DNA of 64,000 nucleotides from contig NC_060115.1 of assembly GCF_021155765.1 (NCBI RefSeq), positions 5,188,493 through 5,252,492 on the forward strand, in the 5' to 3' direction. Shown here one piece after another: positions 46,576 through 59,063 of the stretch; the first letter of the stretch is position 1, and every line of letters begins with the position of its first letter. Both the position numbers and the translations under genes were made by a program. Under the pieces are notes generated by a model. The model was not told where the DNA came from, ran no database searches, and saw only the letters and a list, made by a program, of their open reading frames with translations. Source of the stretch: Diprion similis. Taxonomy: Eukaryota > Arthropoda > Insecta > Hymenoptera > Diprionidae.

Positions 46576-49500
46576 ATGGATATCAAAATTGTGAGTAATT
46601 ATATAAATTCTGATCATAATTCTTCCGCAGTATTGTTTTCTGCATGTTAATAAACCTGATCATTTTTGAGAACAGTGTCTGTGGCATGATTTTCCATGTA
46701 ACGTTGTTCGTCAGGTGATATCCTTAGAAATGATCCGATAAGAGGCATTTTGACTGTAACAACTGACCACCGAAATAAATCTAATTTCTTCACATTTATC
46801 ATAGAATTAGCTTAATCGCGTTTCAGCTGATCAATCGTGCAATGGAATACGTACATGGAGCAGAAGAAAGTGTCTTAATATATGTTAGTCGATTCTTCGG
46901 CCAAGGACTCTCAGCGAATCAGCAGTCGTTGAATCCATCAACCGATATACGTGTGTTTGAATGAATTTTGACGTTTCGCACTGAAGCCGCGTTTCAGCAG
47001 AAGTATGTATCTGGGTTTGGCATAAGTCCAAAAGGAAACTTCGCGATACGTGACCTTAATAGTAAACGCAACATAGTCGTTCACACTTTTCTCTCCTCAA
47101 TTCTCGCGTTGCATGGGTGATGAGAATTTCGAATGGACGTGGTCTTCGAACTCGACACAGTTTTCGTTTTTCAACGAAGACAATATATCGCCCCGTACAG
47201 TCGAAAGCCGACTTTGACGAAATTCGACATGGGTCTAACAATTATCAGGAGTACTCTAACTCGGGATCCTCACGTGCTGCTCGATGCGTGCCGACATTGT
47301 CTCTTCCTCTCCTACAGCTTCTGAGCTTCCGTACAGCTCTCGCACGAACCGCCAACCCACTTACCTACATTACACAGCGTCATCCCATGCCGTACTTACG
47401 GATACACATACACTTGATGTGTCCGTATAGTCAATTACTCACGCTACAGTCAGTGGTACTTGCGGATTGTCGTTACCTGCATCGCGGCTCGTTATCGCTC
47501 GCGTGTTGACTGTTGTCGATCTTATGTCACGCGCTTTGAAACTTTCATCTCTATATCTCTTCCTCGACCATGACCCGATCTCATTCGAGTTTTCCATACA
47601 AGGATCATTAAGATGCAGGTCTGAGATCCAGTTCTCAGGGCCACGGTAAATCAGAGAATCCGTAATATTTATAATATCTTATGAAATTTATCTTTGTTGA
47701 TATACCATGCAGGAAAAAAGAACAAAATCCGGTCGGATTTTTTTACCATTGAGTCGAACAAGGTAATGATTGATCTTTTAATTGTACTCCATAAAGCTGT
47801 AAAATGATAAACGAATCCCGAGTAATAGTATCACACCTGCATAAGTCTGGCTTTGACATTGACTCTGACGCCGGTTCTGAACATACGCTTTAAATCTATA
47901 GGTGAGAAAAAATGGCACAGGTGAGATACAAGAATGTGTATTACGAGGGCAAAGAGAATAGAAAAATAGAGAGATAAGATTATCTGGTGCTTGAGCAGCG
48001 TGCGAGACTCTCACGCACCGGCTCTCCCTCTTTTCTTCTCTCTCTCTTGTTATCTCAGTATTTTCTCCACTTCCGCGTGTCTCAGAGCCTTCTTGAATGA
48101 AACTATATCTACGTAGGCAGGTAGGTGTATAAGGAGAGCAGGAGGCCATATCATTTGACGATAAACCGGAAACAGTCGTAGGAAAGTGAACTTCGTGGTA
48201 CATACGTGAATATTAATCGTAAAGCTATCCGAATATTCGAATACAATATGCTGTGAATATAATATTCGACAAAGTCCTAAGCTTTGCATACTGCAGAATA
48301 ATCCATTACTCTGTATAACCGTATCCGTAACCGCGTTATAGAGGCATATTAATAATAGTCACAAAAATTAACGAGGCAGATGATCTTGCAGTTATTTACC
48401 CTTGTTGTTCGTGGCAACGCACGTGGATGGAATAACTGGTTAACGTTTCCCGTACAATTAGCCGAATACTATAAATTTGTAGGATTTACGTTGGCACCTA
48501 ATAGCAAAGTTTTTTATGGTGCCATTTACCTAAGCCGATAAACTGCGACTTGCAAAGTTATACGTCTAAGAAGTTTCTTGTTATGGGTTTAGAAACTGCA
48601 CGTTAATATATATCTGCGATCAGACTGGTCGTAGTGCCTGTGTGACATTAGTTTTCACGCAAGTAAATGACCATGATTAAATATAACATGGAACAAGGAA
48701 AATAAACATGAAAGAACTAACCGTATCCCCGAGATACGACTGAAAAGACGAAGCAATTTCTTTGTCGCCATTACTAGCATTCATCAGTAGTAGGACTGAA
48801 GGGGAAATTGGTACACGGTCTTGTTAGTATAGAAATCGATCTCCAGCTGTAACCTCTATGTGGACGAGTCTACTTACTCTCTACGGGACCATACGTGCAT
48901 TTCTAATTAAACAGCAAATACGAGTGAAAATATCAGAGTGCCGGTAACAGCATGTACGATGGATTCATAATTTTAATCTTCCACATTGCGTACGATGTTT
49001 CAATTTTCGTGTTACTACTCAAGAGTCGAAATTCCGTGACATTTCAATTGGTTTGTTTGAAGGAAGCTTCTACTTGCCGTGACGTTTTATCATCAGAGAT
49101 TAATTGTTATGATATCAAGAATGCCCATGTTTCTATTTTCTTACGGCAGCCGCACTCCAACGCGTTGCGACGAAAGTAATGCCAAAGCGAGCTGTAGCGC
49201 TAATTCACCAGCAACTTTTGCTTTGGCTACTTAGGGCGTCGAAGATAACTTCAGGGATAACGAAGCTAAGACACAGAGCCACACGGCCTGAGAACTCTTC
49301 CACTTTCATTGACCCGAGACTTCTAATCTCTGGGAACCGCAGCTGCGGCCACGATAGATCAGACGTACTTACCACGAATTTTCCTCCATCTACCAAAAAT
49401 TGCCCGTCAACTTAGAGTTTCTACTAATTAAACCTCAGTCTGCGGTTTAACACCTCGCCGTTACTCGACTCAAAAGGGTTTGAGGCGAAAGCGAATGATT

Positions 49501-52500
49501 TGGACTTGCTTAATTAGCTTGATTTCACACCTTAACCAACACTCGAAGGTTGGTCTGGACCGCCCTGCAACTGCATAAAGAATTCTGCGTGAAAATATTC
49601 TTCTAGTAAAACCCACGAGACGTGCAGTATATCCGCTGAGCATGCAGGCAGGTTCTCACGGCGTGACCCACTTAAACGGGGCCCCGAATGGTTTCCTTGT
49701 TCTACACTTGACGCATCCATACGCCGTGTGATCGCTTCACTAGCTTTAACGCCGTCTTCTATCATCCAGACGCGGATCGGGCACCAGAATCATCGTGCAC
49801 AATCAGCAGCTGCACTGCTTTTCTCGCGGTTACCTGCAGTTGCATGGAGGCCAATTTCACCGCCAATAATGCACGCCTACTTTACGAGCAGCCGATACCG
49901 GGTAATAACCAGAGGCACCGATAGCACGTACAGTGTTGGCGCAATGTAATCGGCTATTCAGCCTGCACGCTTTATCGAATCAATTCCGTTCACCGGTGGT
50001 TGGCTAAGCCCCGACTACGTGACCAATAATAAAATACGATTGAAAATTTTTGTTGTAAATAAGAATTTGTCATTGTTTTCGTTTCAGAATTCTACCTGGG
50101 TGGCTCTTGTTCTTGCCATTCTCGTTTTCGACATCCCGACGAGTTCAGCTGGTCACAGGAATCGCGGATCGGGAAGAATCTCTTACAGAAGTCACAATCG
50201 ACGGGAAGTTCGCGACTACCTCGCCCCACCATCACAAGACGCTTTCTACACGAGCTACGGAACTAAGTCGCGTCAGCCGCCTCCGCTGATACCCTATCGA
50301 CCTGGCAGATACTTGGATCCTCCTCCAACTCCGTCGACCGAAGCACCGGGCTACTTTTCTAGGTTCATAAGCTGGATTAATCCATTCGGAGGAACAACTA
50401 CTGCCGCGCCAATCAGCTACTTACCTCCAGAGGGCAAATTGATAGAAAAAAAATACAAGCCATGCAACAGCGTACCTTGGAATCCAATGCCAAATATTGG
50501 TCAGCACGATGCATACCACTCAGGCACGACGAACGTCGAGATCCAACCTAGCGTTGGCCAGGAGGGGAAAAACGACGGTGGGTCAATCAAATCGAGCTAC
50601 TCGGAAGGTATCCGTATTCCCGACTTCAGCTATGGACGTCCCACCAGCTCAGTACCCGAAGGTTTGCAACCGCCACCGGCGGAATTGAGCACATCACTAC
50701 CGATTCCATTTCCTCATTTATACCCGGGCCCAATGCCACCCCTCTTCAAGGCCAAGCCGTTCCAGTCTTTGCCTGAGTTCTTTCAGCCAACGCCTTCGAT
50801 CCAGCTGACATCAGGTCTGCCAGACTTCACTGACCAGTCATTACCGAACTTTTCTGGCCACGAGCAACAGCATCATGACGATGGACACGTGGACGTTCTG
50901 CCCCCAGGTGCAGAGGTCGATATTTCGGGACATGATAGCGAAATTCGCGACACGCCACCCCCTGGATACGGGGTGCCGTCTTTCGAGAATGAAGGGTATC
51001 ATGGAATCGAGTACGGAAGCAGCACGCTGAACGTTGACCAGTCAAAAACAGTTACAGCTAGCTACAATGTCCAACCCCCAGTGACCGTTGAGGTGATTCA
51101 TAGCGTTCCTGCAGCTGAATTTTCAGCGTCGGTCGAGCACCCTGTACACTACGAGGAGTCACCGATTATCGATCTGAGCAAAGACGATCAGAAGGGAACC
51201 CAGGGTCGGGGGCAGCAGAATGGCGGCAGTGATTATACGCCTGGATTAAATCCTCCACCGAATGAAGCTGTCCAGTCCTACAACAGTAATGGCGGAAACT
51301 TACTTGCAGCGGACGCAGCGAAGAACGAAGGCCCTGAAAACTTCTACGGAAGTTCCCTGAACACTAATTCACCCGTGGACTCACTGGTTGCTTCGTCTTC
51401 TACAAACGGGACCATTTCTTCTACCACACCGTCTTACAGCATTCCAAGTGTTGGCGGGCTCCCCGTCAGTCAGGAAACCGGCAAATCAAATGCATATGAA
51501 AGCTTTCCACCCTCGACGGAGAAATTTTTAATATCCGTCCATGATCCAGAGCAGAATTCTCAAGACCAGAGCAAACAGCTGCTGAATGGCTCTACTCTTC
51601 AACAGCAGACTTCGCAGAATCATGGAAACGTCGTTGACAGCTATCAACAGAACATAGAACGACCGTCCAGTGGTCAATCAGCCGTCATCCAAAATCCAGA
51701 ACCTCTTGTCTCATATCGTCCCGATTCGCTCTACGTACCTTATCCCCCGTATTCTGTCACTAACACCCCACAGGCAGACGTGACATCCATTGGAAGCTCC
51801 CAGTCGCCTGCAAGCATTGGTCCAACCACCGAGGAGCCATTCTTAGATGCTCTGCTCAAGTCGTATAACAATTTCAAGCACGAGATGGCTGTCAAGGATT
51901 ATCAGGAAAGACTGAGGGCAGAGATCCAACAGAACCTGGGATCATGGGATTCGCCTACGCTCGGTGGCACGACTTGGGTCTCGCAACCGCAGCCGAGTTT
52001 CGCAGTGCCAGGGAGCATGAATCCCAGCATTTTGCCCGGTGGGAATACGATGAACTCCCAGAATCAGCAGCAACAGTCGGGAGCCAAAAAAAACAAGAAG
52101 GTGATTGAGAAGCATTGTTGTGTATTTTACAATTTTCATAAGTATCGATAACCGTATGGTATTGGAATCGTGTGCCTCATGTCACGTACTTTAAAACACT
52201 TTTTCTTTCAGGTACAGATCATAATTCCTTACACCTCGCAGTACACGCCTAGTCCGTTCCAGCCCATTGCGGATGATTGGAGTGGCCGCGGCCCCCTTGA
52301 GCAGACTCAAGGAAGGAAGGTTCCTATCAATGATGAAGCATATCACAACTATGTTGGGCAAGAGTCCCAGAAGGTTGAGGTCAAGAGGCCATTAAGGCCC
52401 TTGGAAAACCTGTTATCTAAAGAAATTTCCCAGAAACCACTTGTCAAGCAGGCGAATAATTCAATCGACGTCACAAGGCTTCAGAAAAACATCGACAACT

Positions 52501-53601
52501 GGACTATTCAGGTGAGCGAACGATTAGACTATTCTTATTTAGGTCTCATGCAATTCCCACATTCTTAATTGCGATTCGTTTACTTTAGGAATATTCGCGT
52601 GGAATCACTTCGAGCACCGCTCTCCCCAGTTCTTCGCATCCCTACCTTCTCCCGTCTAAGAAAATACCAAACGAATACTTCACCAGCACCCAATCCTCGG
52701 CTCCCCAGGAAAGGATTGACACGAATCAATCTGATTTACCCGGCCTTAACTACAACGATCTCGATCACGAAGGTGCTGCAAGTGGCCGCGTTGATGTTCC
52801 TCATATTCAGGTTACTTTTCAAAGCATTTAATCCCTATAAGCTGAGGTTCGTCATCCGAGATATATTTGGAAGATTGAATTCGACGATGAAGGGCAAAGA
52901 AAAAAATATATATGCCAAAATGTCGCATACAATGTAAATGCAAAACGAGGCATTTTTTTTTTTCGTTTGACCTTCACCGACGATTTTTATTTTCTTACGA
53001 TATTGACTTCAAAACTCGACATTTGTTTTTTGACCAGGTCTTACGCGTTGAGAACGTTCCTAAGTCAAATGAGACTGAGAAAAGCCTGTTGACCATGTCT
53101 ACGACAACAGAGAGTTCAACCCCCGCATCGTCACCTTCATCTTTCGCATCGACGTCACCAACGACGACGACGACTCAACAGTCATGGGCTGAGCTTCCGG
53201 TGTCTATTTCACCGCACAACAACGAACGAGTTTACGTCGTCACCCCACAGCCGGTGAGAACGTCCAAATCAGAAAAATATGAGGTAATCGAGAGAGCCTA
53301 CCAGGTGCTGCCCCAGGCGGTAAATAATCTGGCATCCGCGTCCGTGAGCACTCGTGAAGATTCACCCCTTTGGGGAATCATGGAACACGAAAAATACGCG
53401 AGAAACGAAGAAGAAAATCAAAACGCAACCATCCCGATTCTCTACTCCGGACATTCTAAGGCAAGCACTGATTATTCGAGCCAGAACCAAGTGCGATTTT
53501 CACATGTCGCTGAAAACAAGAATACCTTTTACTTAAATAATAATTTTTCAACTTATTTTTCCAGGTTTCCAACGCGAAACACTGACCATCTTGAAGGATG
53601 A
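46576..53601 (+). CDS. Secreted Pro/Ser/Gln-rich protein of unknown function (five coding exons)
   Basis: Coding exons are 46576-46590 (MDIKI), 50088-52100, 52212-52511, 52589-52810 and 53038-53601, all phase 0, giving 1037 residues. Joining the first two exons creates a textbook signal peptide (MDIKINSTWVALVLAILVFD then IPTSSA), which is the main evidence for the distant first exon. The mature chain is low-complexity and disordered: basic and Arg-rich at first (GHRNRGSGRISYRSHNRR), then Pro/Tyr-rich (PPPLIPYRPGRYLDPPPTPS), Ser/Gln/Asn-rich in the middle, and ending with a Thr/Ser tract and RVYVVTPQP. No known domain is visible. The last exon may contain a GC-AG intron (53461-53564), which would change the C-terminus to VSNAKH. 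Extracellular coat or matrix is an inference from composition only. Confidence 0.8.
46591..50087 (+). other. Large intron splitting the signal peptide
   Basis: A 3.5-kb phase-0 intron (donor ATT|GTGAGT, acceptor TTTCGTTTCAG). Several short open frames lie in it, including about 130 codons at 47117-47509, but none has conserved motifs or splice context. I see no nested gene. Confidence 0.55.
53461..53564 (+). other. Possible GC-AG intron in the last exon
   Basis: The sequence AAG|GCAAGC matches the consensus of rare GC donors, and CTTATTTTTCCAG|GTTTCC is a strong acceptor 104 nt later. Removal gives the C-terminus SKVSNAKH; retention gives a tail of about 46 residues after SK. Both reach a stop. 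Confidence 0.5.
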
Positions 53602-53957
53602 CCCATGGCTGCTCAAACTGTCGAAGTAACTTACGATTGTAACAATTTACGAGTGAACGTGAAGCTTATATAGTATTTATACGTAGATAAAATATGATAT
53701 TGTGATTCTTGTGCGAATGATTTGTGCATGATATAGATGGACAACTTAGATTGCCTACAATAAGACTGTGTTTTAACATTAATATAGTTCATAACGTAGA
53801 TTCTAGGTAGATTATATTAATCCTATGCTTACAATGTAAATGCGCAATATTATGCCATGTGTATATTTCTCGTGCGGCAAGTTTTCCTTTTTCTAGCTCA
53901 AAAGGACCTCGTGGCCAGTTGTATAATTTACTGTACACATGTACTCTACACATACAC

Positions 53958-53963
53958 AATAAA
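53958..53963 (+). other. Polyadenylation signal of the Pro/Ser-rich gene
   Basis: AATAAA in context ACACAATAAAGTTG, about 357 nt after the stop. Confidence 0.6.
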
Positions 53964-54569
53964 GTTGAGATAAGTAAACGGAGAATTTCCAAGCTTCAGT
54001 AATACGTGCCTTTCAAACGTAGATATTTGTAATCCTCTTCTGTCGCTGCTTCTACCAGTCATCAACTTGATCGTCTGACAACTTGATGGCATAAAGATTT
54101 ACAGCACTAACGTAACCACTAGTCGCTATCGCAAAGCGCTTTCTCTGTTCGCCATTAAATCGGTTCACACTTTAATTTGCATTGCTTGCTGTTCGTGTTT
54201 TATTCATTCAGATAAAAAAAATCTCTTTTACTGATATAACGTGACAAGAAATCTTACCCAAATGGACGAGGAAGTTGATAGATGGTTTTTAAGCTTTTTA
54301 TGTCATTCTGAGCCACGTTAGCGACGAGAGGAAGTGAGATCGAGGATTGTTCTTTAGTAGCATTAGGCACTTAATATCATGAGAACTCCAAGCCGGAAGT
54401 CGATGAGAAAAACAGACATTGTCTTTCCTTCCTCTCCACCACCAGTGAGATTCTCTGCGTGTAATTCGACGGCCTACGAAACCTGAGATAAAAATCACGG
54501 GGACCATAATAGTATGCGAAAAAAGTGGTGAAAAAATGTCTGAAGCACCTGTAAAACCTAAGATTAAGT

Positions 54570-54575
54570 TTTATT
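54570..54575 (-). other. Polyadenylation signal of MCT-B
   Basis: AATAAA on the minus strand about 276 nt beyond the stop codon at 54851. Confidence 0.5.
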
Positions 54576-54748
54576 TCGTCTTTTTTTTTGTTGGTTCGTC
54601 GCTTATAAGGTTCAGGTGAGTAAGTGGGAGTCCGTGAGTACCTTAGAGAAGATTTTATTCGTTACTCTGATGATTACCGCTGAAACAACGATAATAATTA
54701 AATTTTTGAGTTCACTGATGTTCAACAACAAAACAAAAAATATCCATA

Positions 54749-54778
54749 TGTATGTATATATATACATATATATATTAC
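54749..54778. repeat. (TA)n-rich microsatellite
   Basis: Alternating TA with TATG and TACA interruptions, inside the 3' UTR of MCT-B. Confidence 0.7.
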
Positions 54779-54850
54779 ATGCATGTGCAGTGAACCGTGG
54801 CTCTGTTCAACAGTGAAAAAAGTCTGAGTTGATAATTCTGCTTTCGTCTT

Positions 54851-57744
54851 CTACGATGTGATTGCTTCCTCATTATTTTCAGCATTTTTTGATCGTCTAG
54901 CAATTATCTTACGTATGATTATTTCCAACGTCCACATCATCACGGTGATAAAAGTTATCCCGTTTATGAACAGCAAGCACAAATCGTAGTTTCCAGTTTT
55001 GTCCCTCAAAAGACCTACGATTAAACATAAAAATCATCTTTTTTCCCATAGCAGGTTTCCAATATCCTATTAACAGCTGTAATAGTACTTCAATGAAATA
55101 TCGTCTATCAAATTCTCTTAATAATCAGTGAAGTCCCAAAAGTATGTAATTTGACAACTCACCGAGCAAGGGACCAAGGATCAAAAGTATGATTCCGTTG
55201 GTTACCATTTGGATCCCGGTAGCTGAAGCGAGTTTTTGTATTGGCACGTAACTGGCTAGTGTCAATGACATGTAAACGGATCGAACCCCCTTTGCAACGC
55301 CGAGACCAAATCCAATTATTACAACACTTCGGAAACCGCTAGCTAAGAAAAGACCTATCGAGAAAAAACGACAGCTCATCTGTAAACACGTCCGGACGGA
55401 TGTGATCCTTGGACCTATTGAACTTTGTTTTGTTACTTACTCAGTCTCGTGATGATCAGTGTAATTAGACTGAGAAGATACATAACCCTAGGTGTTTGAT
55501 TGAGAAACTCTCCAATGAATGGGGCTAGCGCTCTGAAGATCAGATCTGTAACTGCTATGCAGCTCATCACCGTAGCAATCTGTTCCGTGTCGAAGCTCAT
55601 GTCGCTCAGGATGAAAGGTGTCAGAATTGAAAAGTTCAATTCGGCAAATACCGCTATTGACATGCCAAGCATTAAGCTTACGTAGACAGGATCGCGAAGA
55701 AGATCGAAATCGAAGAAAACGACCACCGCATGCAGCATGCGACTTATTCTCGACTTTTCTTTTTTGATATCTTTCTCTTTCGGGTTTCTGAAAATACGTA
55801 AATACATAATATCGGCAGCTAGTCGAGAAGGTCGGGTCAGGACTTACGTTTGCTGATCATCGTCCTCGACATCATCCTCCTCCTCGTGAACAGTTTCTAC
55901 CTTCTTCTTTTGCATCAGGGCTTGGGCCTCACTAGCTCTTCGTTCATCGTCTTTTCCTCCTTCGAATATCTTTATGCTACTACCCAGATTAATTGTGTCC
56001 AAACTTTTCCCTGCAATAATTAAACACTTGCGGATGATCTCGCTGGAGCTGCTTAATATTCAGACTCTTCTACAGCTCATCGAAAACTCACCAGAGCTCC
56101 ACCACTTGTATGTAGGATCGGAACGTTCCACAGGCGTAGCGGCAGTTGATGAACTGTCTACCTGGCTGACACTTCTTCTATATGTTCTTTTGGCTGCTTA
56201 AAACCGGAGTTATTATATTATTGTTGGTTCTTGTAAAAAAGATTAAGCAGTTAATTGCATTTCATAGTGTGTTACCTGGATTCACCGTGTAAGTTATTGA
56301 CGTCTTTCTTGGCACTAGGGTTTCAAAACCGTAGAGACTACCGGAATCAATTTCGTGATCAACGCTGGACATGGTTAGTACGCGTTTTCGTTCGGTTACT
56401 ACTATGTCCTCGATAGATCTGCTCTTGCAGTTCTCGCTGTCATTTCTGTCTTGAAAAATTCATTTCATTTCTAGGCGTTAGTTAATTTAGATTCAAGGAA
56501 ATTTTCATTTCATTATTTCATCCCAAACTATTATTCATCATCGGGATGAAAAAAATTTAACCGATGGAAACAAACAAACAAATATAATACGTCAGGAACA
56601 CGTCATGCTTGAGACGTCATATCAAGTTCTTCACGAGCGATGAATCGTAAAAAATGTAATTAAATGACTATCAAAAAAGCGGTTCTGAGATTACGTCCAA
56701 CACACACTCAAATTGAGTTTAATATAACGTATCTTGTGATTGTAAAATAGCTGATTTGCTCCAAATAGTTCATCAGACATCTGTATATCAACCTTTTTCC
56801 TCAGTTTCGGCGAGCTTCGGGACCGCTTCCGGGTCAGATTCCTCGGTGTCTTCGATCAGATGCCATTGTATTGGCTGCAGAAGAAGAGCTGCTACCACCA
56901 CGTGAAGAACCAAGCCACCCAAGATAAAAGTTGTTCCCTGTCCTCAATAAAAAGGGTAAATGGCACACGGAGAAAAAATGTTAATTGTTTCCTCGTCTGT
57001 GTATCAACAAACTGATAAACACTGAAAGAATTCTTTATGCGAACCGATTCCACGTTGTTGAAGAGATTGCAATACTTACCGTAACATCGTATTTCGTCAG
57101 CAGCACCGATATCAACTGGGGCACTACAATTGGGCCCAGTCCATTCAGAGTCATCGCCAAGGCCACAGCTCGGCCTCTTTTTTTCATGAAGTATGAGTTT
57201 AGAGAAAGAGAAAATGCCGAATTCATTACGGAGGTGCTGATAGCTGAAATGTTGATTGAGTGTGAGTTAATTTTTTCATTTTCGATACATGCCATAGCAA
57301 TTATGCTTCACTTCGAACTCACAGCACACAACGCCGTAGGTTATGATGAAGTAAATAAACGAGTTTGCCCAGGCGCAGAGCGTTAGTCCCAATGAGTAGA
57401 ATATGGCTGCACATAGTGCGACCCTTCTGCATCCGAAGTAACGAAGCAGTGGACCATTAGCAAGGCCCAAGGCCATCCCACAAGCGGAGTTGACATTCAA
57501 AATAATAGAAATGTCTGTTCCCGACATGCCCAGGTCCGCGCAAGTGCCTCTGAAAAGCAGCCCGAATCCTTGCATTACAGGAATTGTACAGATCTGAAGG
57601 AACAAGAATTTGGCTAACGTAAAACTATTTCTCACTGAAACTCACGTATAATTTCAATGAAATAAAACTTACCCCGTTTATAGCGTAAGCTACAACGATC
57701 AGCCATCCCCAGCCTCCGTCCGGTGGAACAAGTTTTTTCGACAT
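54851..57744 (-). CDS. SLC16 monocarboxylate-transporter-like protein, MCT-B (ten exons)
   Basis: Exons in order: 57673-57744, 57323-57593, 57080-57243, 56793-56937, 56276-56449, 56092-56196, 55848-56010, 55441-55787, 55163-55354, 54851-55014; 1797 nt, 598 residues, frame closed at every junction. SLC16 proteins are 12-helix plasma-membrane carriers; characterised members move lactate, pyruvate, ketone bodies or other small molecules. Visible signatures are MSKKLVPPDGGWGW at the N-terminus (helix 1) and YFMKKRGRAVALAM near helix 5. A cytosolic loop of about 190 residues, acidic near its end, follows helix 6 (LLLQPIQWHL). Helices 7-12 begin at FFDFDLLRDPVYVSLMLGMS and include the glycine helix GFGLGVAKGVRS. 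The C-terminus is short and polar. The acceptor of exon 6 is a tandem AAGCAG site, so one alanine may be optional. The substrate cannot be predicted. Confidence 0.92.
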
Positions 57745-58939
57745 GATGCCTTCACTTTGTTTAATTTTAGTAGTCACGTTTCTTTACTTTCTTTATTTAT
57801 TTTTAAATTACAGTTTTGAGGATTTCGTTTGTCAGTACAGATCATTCGGATACCACAACTAATAAAATAGCTGTAAAAATGATTGATTTTGTCAATTTTG
57901 CAACGATGACATTACAAAAATCCAACCGTGAATAACGACGATCCTTTTTACGGGAAATGCTTTATTTTTCTATTGCAGAATACCGGATATATATCTATTA
58001 CAAGATCAGGGCAAGTTAACGAATCACGAAGGTACGTATGCTTGGTCACGACGCGTAGACCTTCTGAATCGAATTATCTTTGCATTCACACGATTTACTG
58101 GCGATATTTGATATGATAACTAGCTTACTCACTCTTGGACCGATATCTGAATAATTTTACCGTGTTCACATACTGTCCCGATACAAGAGATAAGCTTTCG
58201 GCTAATCTAATCGGTTCGTTTCTTCTGGCCTTCACAGTCGCGTCATGATCTGTAACTACTCTACAGATAAAAATCTCTGGTATTATTCGGCCCCAAAATT
58301 TGGCGTATAAGTTAATTCATAATTCCCTGATCACCTCTGGTTTTAAAAAAATTTCAGATTTTTCATTAGTTTAAATTTCTTTTTTCGCAATCCCACATAC
58401 AATTAAGAATTTTATTCTTACCAGTGACTACTAGCTCAACACAAGCTTCTACTTTGCATAGTAGGAAATAAACATTACACAGTAATGATAAACTAGAGAC
58501 TAAGACGAAGATCAAACACGTCCAGAACACATTGTCTCGGTTCGATATAAAATAGTCCTTAGATGAAGATTTGGCTTATCTCCAACTGACCTACCGAAGG
58601 AGAATGATATTCAAGTTTGGTGGCGTCGATTATTGATTAGTTACCAAGTGTAAAAAATAAAATTTATTGTACCAGCAGTTGATTATTTTTTGTACATATC
58701 TCTAGCTAGTATTATAAATTAATTCTAGTTAGATATTATTAGTTACCTAAGGCACGTCATTGGTTTTAAGTTTTATCTTCCAATTACTGAACTATTTTTT
58801 GTGTTCGTGATCCCAAAGACCAGGAATCCAGTATTCAAGTTCATACGTGATAGACCCATGATCGTTTTAGATTCAGGTACACATAGTACCTGCGATACAT
58901 CTGTTAATATTCATACGCGATGAGGCACAGCGTTCCATC
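57745..58939. other. Spacer between MCT-C and MCT-B
   Basis: It should contain the MCT-B promoter and 5' UTR at its left end and the end of the MCT-C 3' UTR at its right. No other exon, RNA gene or mobile element is recognised; the sequence is AT-rich. Confidence 0.5.
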
Positions 58940-58945
58940 TTTATT
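58940..58945 (-). other. Polyadenylation signal of MCT-C
   Basis: AATAAA on the minus strand about 120 nt beyond the stop at 59064. A second copy lies near 58663-58668. Confidence 0.55.
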
Positions 58946-59063
58946 TGCCAACCTATTAATACTGCTGCAGATTTCTATTGAGATCCGTTTTCTTTAATAT
59001 ACATTAAGTTTCGAATTCACCTTTTTTTTCACCGATATTTGCAGTCAAACGACTGTTAAAATA

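Larger units (their letters stand above)
53602..54850. other. 3' UTR and intergenic spacer
   Basis: It holds the 3' UTRs of the convergent Pro/Ser-rich (+) and MCT-B (-) genes. No coding signal is seen. Confidence 0.5.

Noticed and set aside
47117-47509. 130-codon plus-strand frame
   Set aside because: Lies inside the signal-peptide-splitting intron; no recognisable motif or splice signals.
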